From: Streptomyces sp. C10-9-1
GTDB taxonomy: Bacteria; Actinomycetota; Actinomycetes; Streptomycetales; Streptomycetaceae
NCBI RefSeq assembly: GCF_024497955.1
Contig: NZ_JANHKP010000015.1
Coordinates: 62,001-126,000 of the forward strand
DNA: 64,000 bases
Direction of reading: 5' to 3'
Shown here: one piece after another, positions 62,973 through 64,000 of the stretch
Layout: every line of letters begins with the position of its first letter
Numbering within the stretch: position 1 is the stretch's first letter
The notes under the pieces: generated by a model
The model's input: the letters and a program-made list of their open reading frames with translations, nothing else
Told to the model about the DNA's origin: nothing
Databases searched by the model: none
Program-made: the position numbers and the translations under genes

Positions 62973-63833
62973 ATGACCGCCGGGACGCCCCCTGGCATAT
63001 CCGGCGACGCCGGCACCGCACCGCCACGGCGGCGGAGCCGGACGCGGCCCGCGCGGCGCCCGGCGCCCCCGCCTCCGCCGCGGGCTCCCCGCAGGCCGCC
63101 CCTGGCCCGCGAACTCGCCCTGGTGACGGTGCTCTTCCTCGTCTACAAGCTGGGACGGGTGGTCGCCGGAGGGCACGAGGCCCGGGCCCTGGGCAACGCC
63201 GACGCCGTGTGGAGCGCCGAGCGGGCGCTGCACCTGCCGCACGAGGGCCTGGTGCAGGAGGTGCTGCTGGGCGCCGAGCCGCTCGTGAGGGCGGCCAACA
63301 CCTACTACGCGGCCGTCCACTTCCCCGCCACGGCGCTGTTCCTGGTGTGGCTCTACCTGAAGCGGCCCGGGCACTACCTGTGGGCGCGGCGCACGCTCGC
63401 CGCGCTCACGGCGGCCGGGCTGGCCCTGCACCTGCTGGTGCCGCTCGCGCCGCCGCGGATGCTCGCGTCCGCCGGCCTGGTCGACACCGCCCAGGTGTAC
63501 GGGCCCTCGGTGTACCAGGCGTCACCGGAGGCCGACCCGCTGGCGAACCAGTTCGCCGCGATGCCCTCGCTGCACGTGGGCTGGGCCCTGGTGGTGGCGA
63601 TCGGCCTCGCCGCGGCCACCCGGGGGCGGCTGCGGGGGCTGTGGCTGCTGCACCCCGCGGTGACCCTGCTGGTCGTGGTCGGCACGGCCAACCACTACTG
63701 GCTGGACGCCGTGGCAGCCGCCGTGCTGCTGGCGGGGGCGCTGGCACTGGTCCCCCGCCCCGCACCCGCGGGGGTGCCCACGGACCTCCGCCGCAGGGCC
63801 TCGGGGCGGACCGCCGAGGCGGTGCCGCGATGA
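62973..63833 (+). CDS. PAP2-family membrane phosphatase
   Basis: This 286-residue membrane protein has a 45-residue basic Pro-rich N-terminus, then about six helices. The phosphatase motifs are AMPSLHVGWALVVA and NHYWLDAVAAAVLL, as in the inositol-phosphorylceramide-synthase/PAP2_3 branch. It likely acts on a lipid phosphate at the outer face of the membrane. It is probably under the adjacent TetR repressor. Its stop overlaps the next gene's start (ATGA). Confidence 0.87.
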   Translation: MTAGTPPGISGDAGTAPPRRRSRTRPARRPAPPPPPRAPRRPPLARELALVTVLFLVYKLGRVVAGGHEARALGNADAVWSAERALHLPHEGLVQEVLLGAEPLVRAANTYYAAVHFPATALFLVWLYLKRPGHYLWARRTLAALTAAGLALHLLVPLAPPRMLASAGLVDTAQVYGPSVYQASPEADPLANQFAAMPSLHVGWALVVAIGLAAATRGRLRGLWLLHPAVTLLVVVGTANHYWLDAVAAAVLLAGALALVPRPAPAGVPTDLRRRASGRTAEAVPR

Positions 63834-64000
63834 GCGGCATCGTCACCGCGGTGCTGCTCTCGCTGCTCTCCGCCGTCGGGTACGCGCTCGCCGCCGTCGC
63901 CCAGTCGCGGCTGGCCCGCTCGACCGCACCCGGCCGCCGGGGGCTGCGCTCCCTCGCGGCGCGGCCCCTGTGGTGGTGGGCCGTCGGGCTCAACGCCGCG
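63830..64000 (+). CDS. Membrane protein, truncated by window edge
   Basis: Only the first 57 residues are seen: a hydrophobic first helix GIVTAVLLSLLSAVGYALAAVAQSRLA, then RPLWWWAVGLNAA. This start resembles EamA/DMT-type transporter-like proteins of streptomycetes. The ATG overlaps the PAP2 stop by 4 bp, so it belongs to the same operon. Confidence 0.7.
   Translation, partial: MSGIVTAVLLSLLSAVGYALAAVAQSRLARSTAPGRRGLRSLAARPLWWWAVGLNAA

Overview
This window looks like a piece of a Streptomyces (or close relative) chromosome. The DNA is very GC-rich with strong third-position GC bias and many GTG starts. It holds a Zur-type set of cysteine-free ribosomal proteins, an isorenieratene-type carotenoid cluster, a large ATPase-LuxR (LAL) regulator, and many secreted or lipoprotein genes. 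Most genes sit in short, tightly coupled operons with ATGA or GTGA stop/start overlaps.

Left part (1-7.9 kb): a truncated secreted LamG-repeat protein, then a minus-strand operon that reads like a type VII secretion toxin locus. It encodes a WXG100-like small protein, a 527-aa effector with a C-terminal papain-like Cys/His/Asn domain, a lipoprotein resembling chagasin-type (I42) cysteine-protease inhibitors, and a small unknown protein. A frameshifted unknown gene follows. 7.9-14.4 kb: an iron ABC transporter operon preceded by a clear iron box. It is divergent from an adenylation-carrier-membrane acyltransferase fusion that has its own weaker iron box and a probable leaderless start. 14.4-16.9 kb: a zinc-starvation cluster (S18, a COG0523-like protein, L31, L33 | L28, S14) around a Zur-like box.

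17-31 kb: a methyltransferase and a cation/Ca2+ exchanger. Then the carotenoid genes crtY-crtU converge on a Rieske protein-crtB-crtI-crtE operon, with a crtT-like methyltransferase divergent from crtE. A YhgE/Pip-type membrane protein and a redoxin lipoprotein-CcdA pair follow. 31-38.4 kb: a PaaX regulator/GNAT operon diverges from a hydrolase/DUF418 operon across an inverted repeat. An AurF-like diiron oxygenase is followed by a ferredoxin-NADP reductase fusion. 38.4-49.2 kb: DoxX; a glycerol-type operon (FGGY kinase, GlpA-like dehydrogenase, FAD/NAD oxidoreductase); an unknown protein; an APC permease; a repeat-rich 1-kb stretch; a small membrane protein; a PPOX protein; and a hydrolase. 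49.8-57.1 kb: a subtilisin-like protease with a TTG start, the LAL regulator, and a secreted beta-propeller protein.

57.2-60.9 kb is a low-GC island of mobile-element debris: an IS1380-like remnant, two apparently identical 899-bp IS5-family elements, and an IS630-like remnant. Between the IS5 copies lie the tail of a polymorphic toxin and its SUKH immunity gene, which carries an in-frame stop. The island ends at tRNA-Pro(GGG). The right end (61-64 kb) has DUF309 and DUF488 proteins, a TetR regulator with an elaborate operator, a PAP2 phosphatase, and the start of another membrane protein.

All functions are read from sequence motifs and remembered family features. No database search was run.
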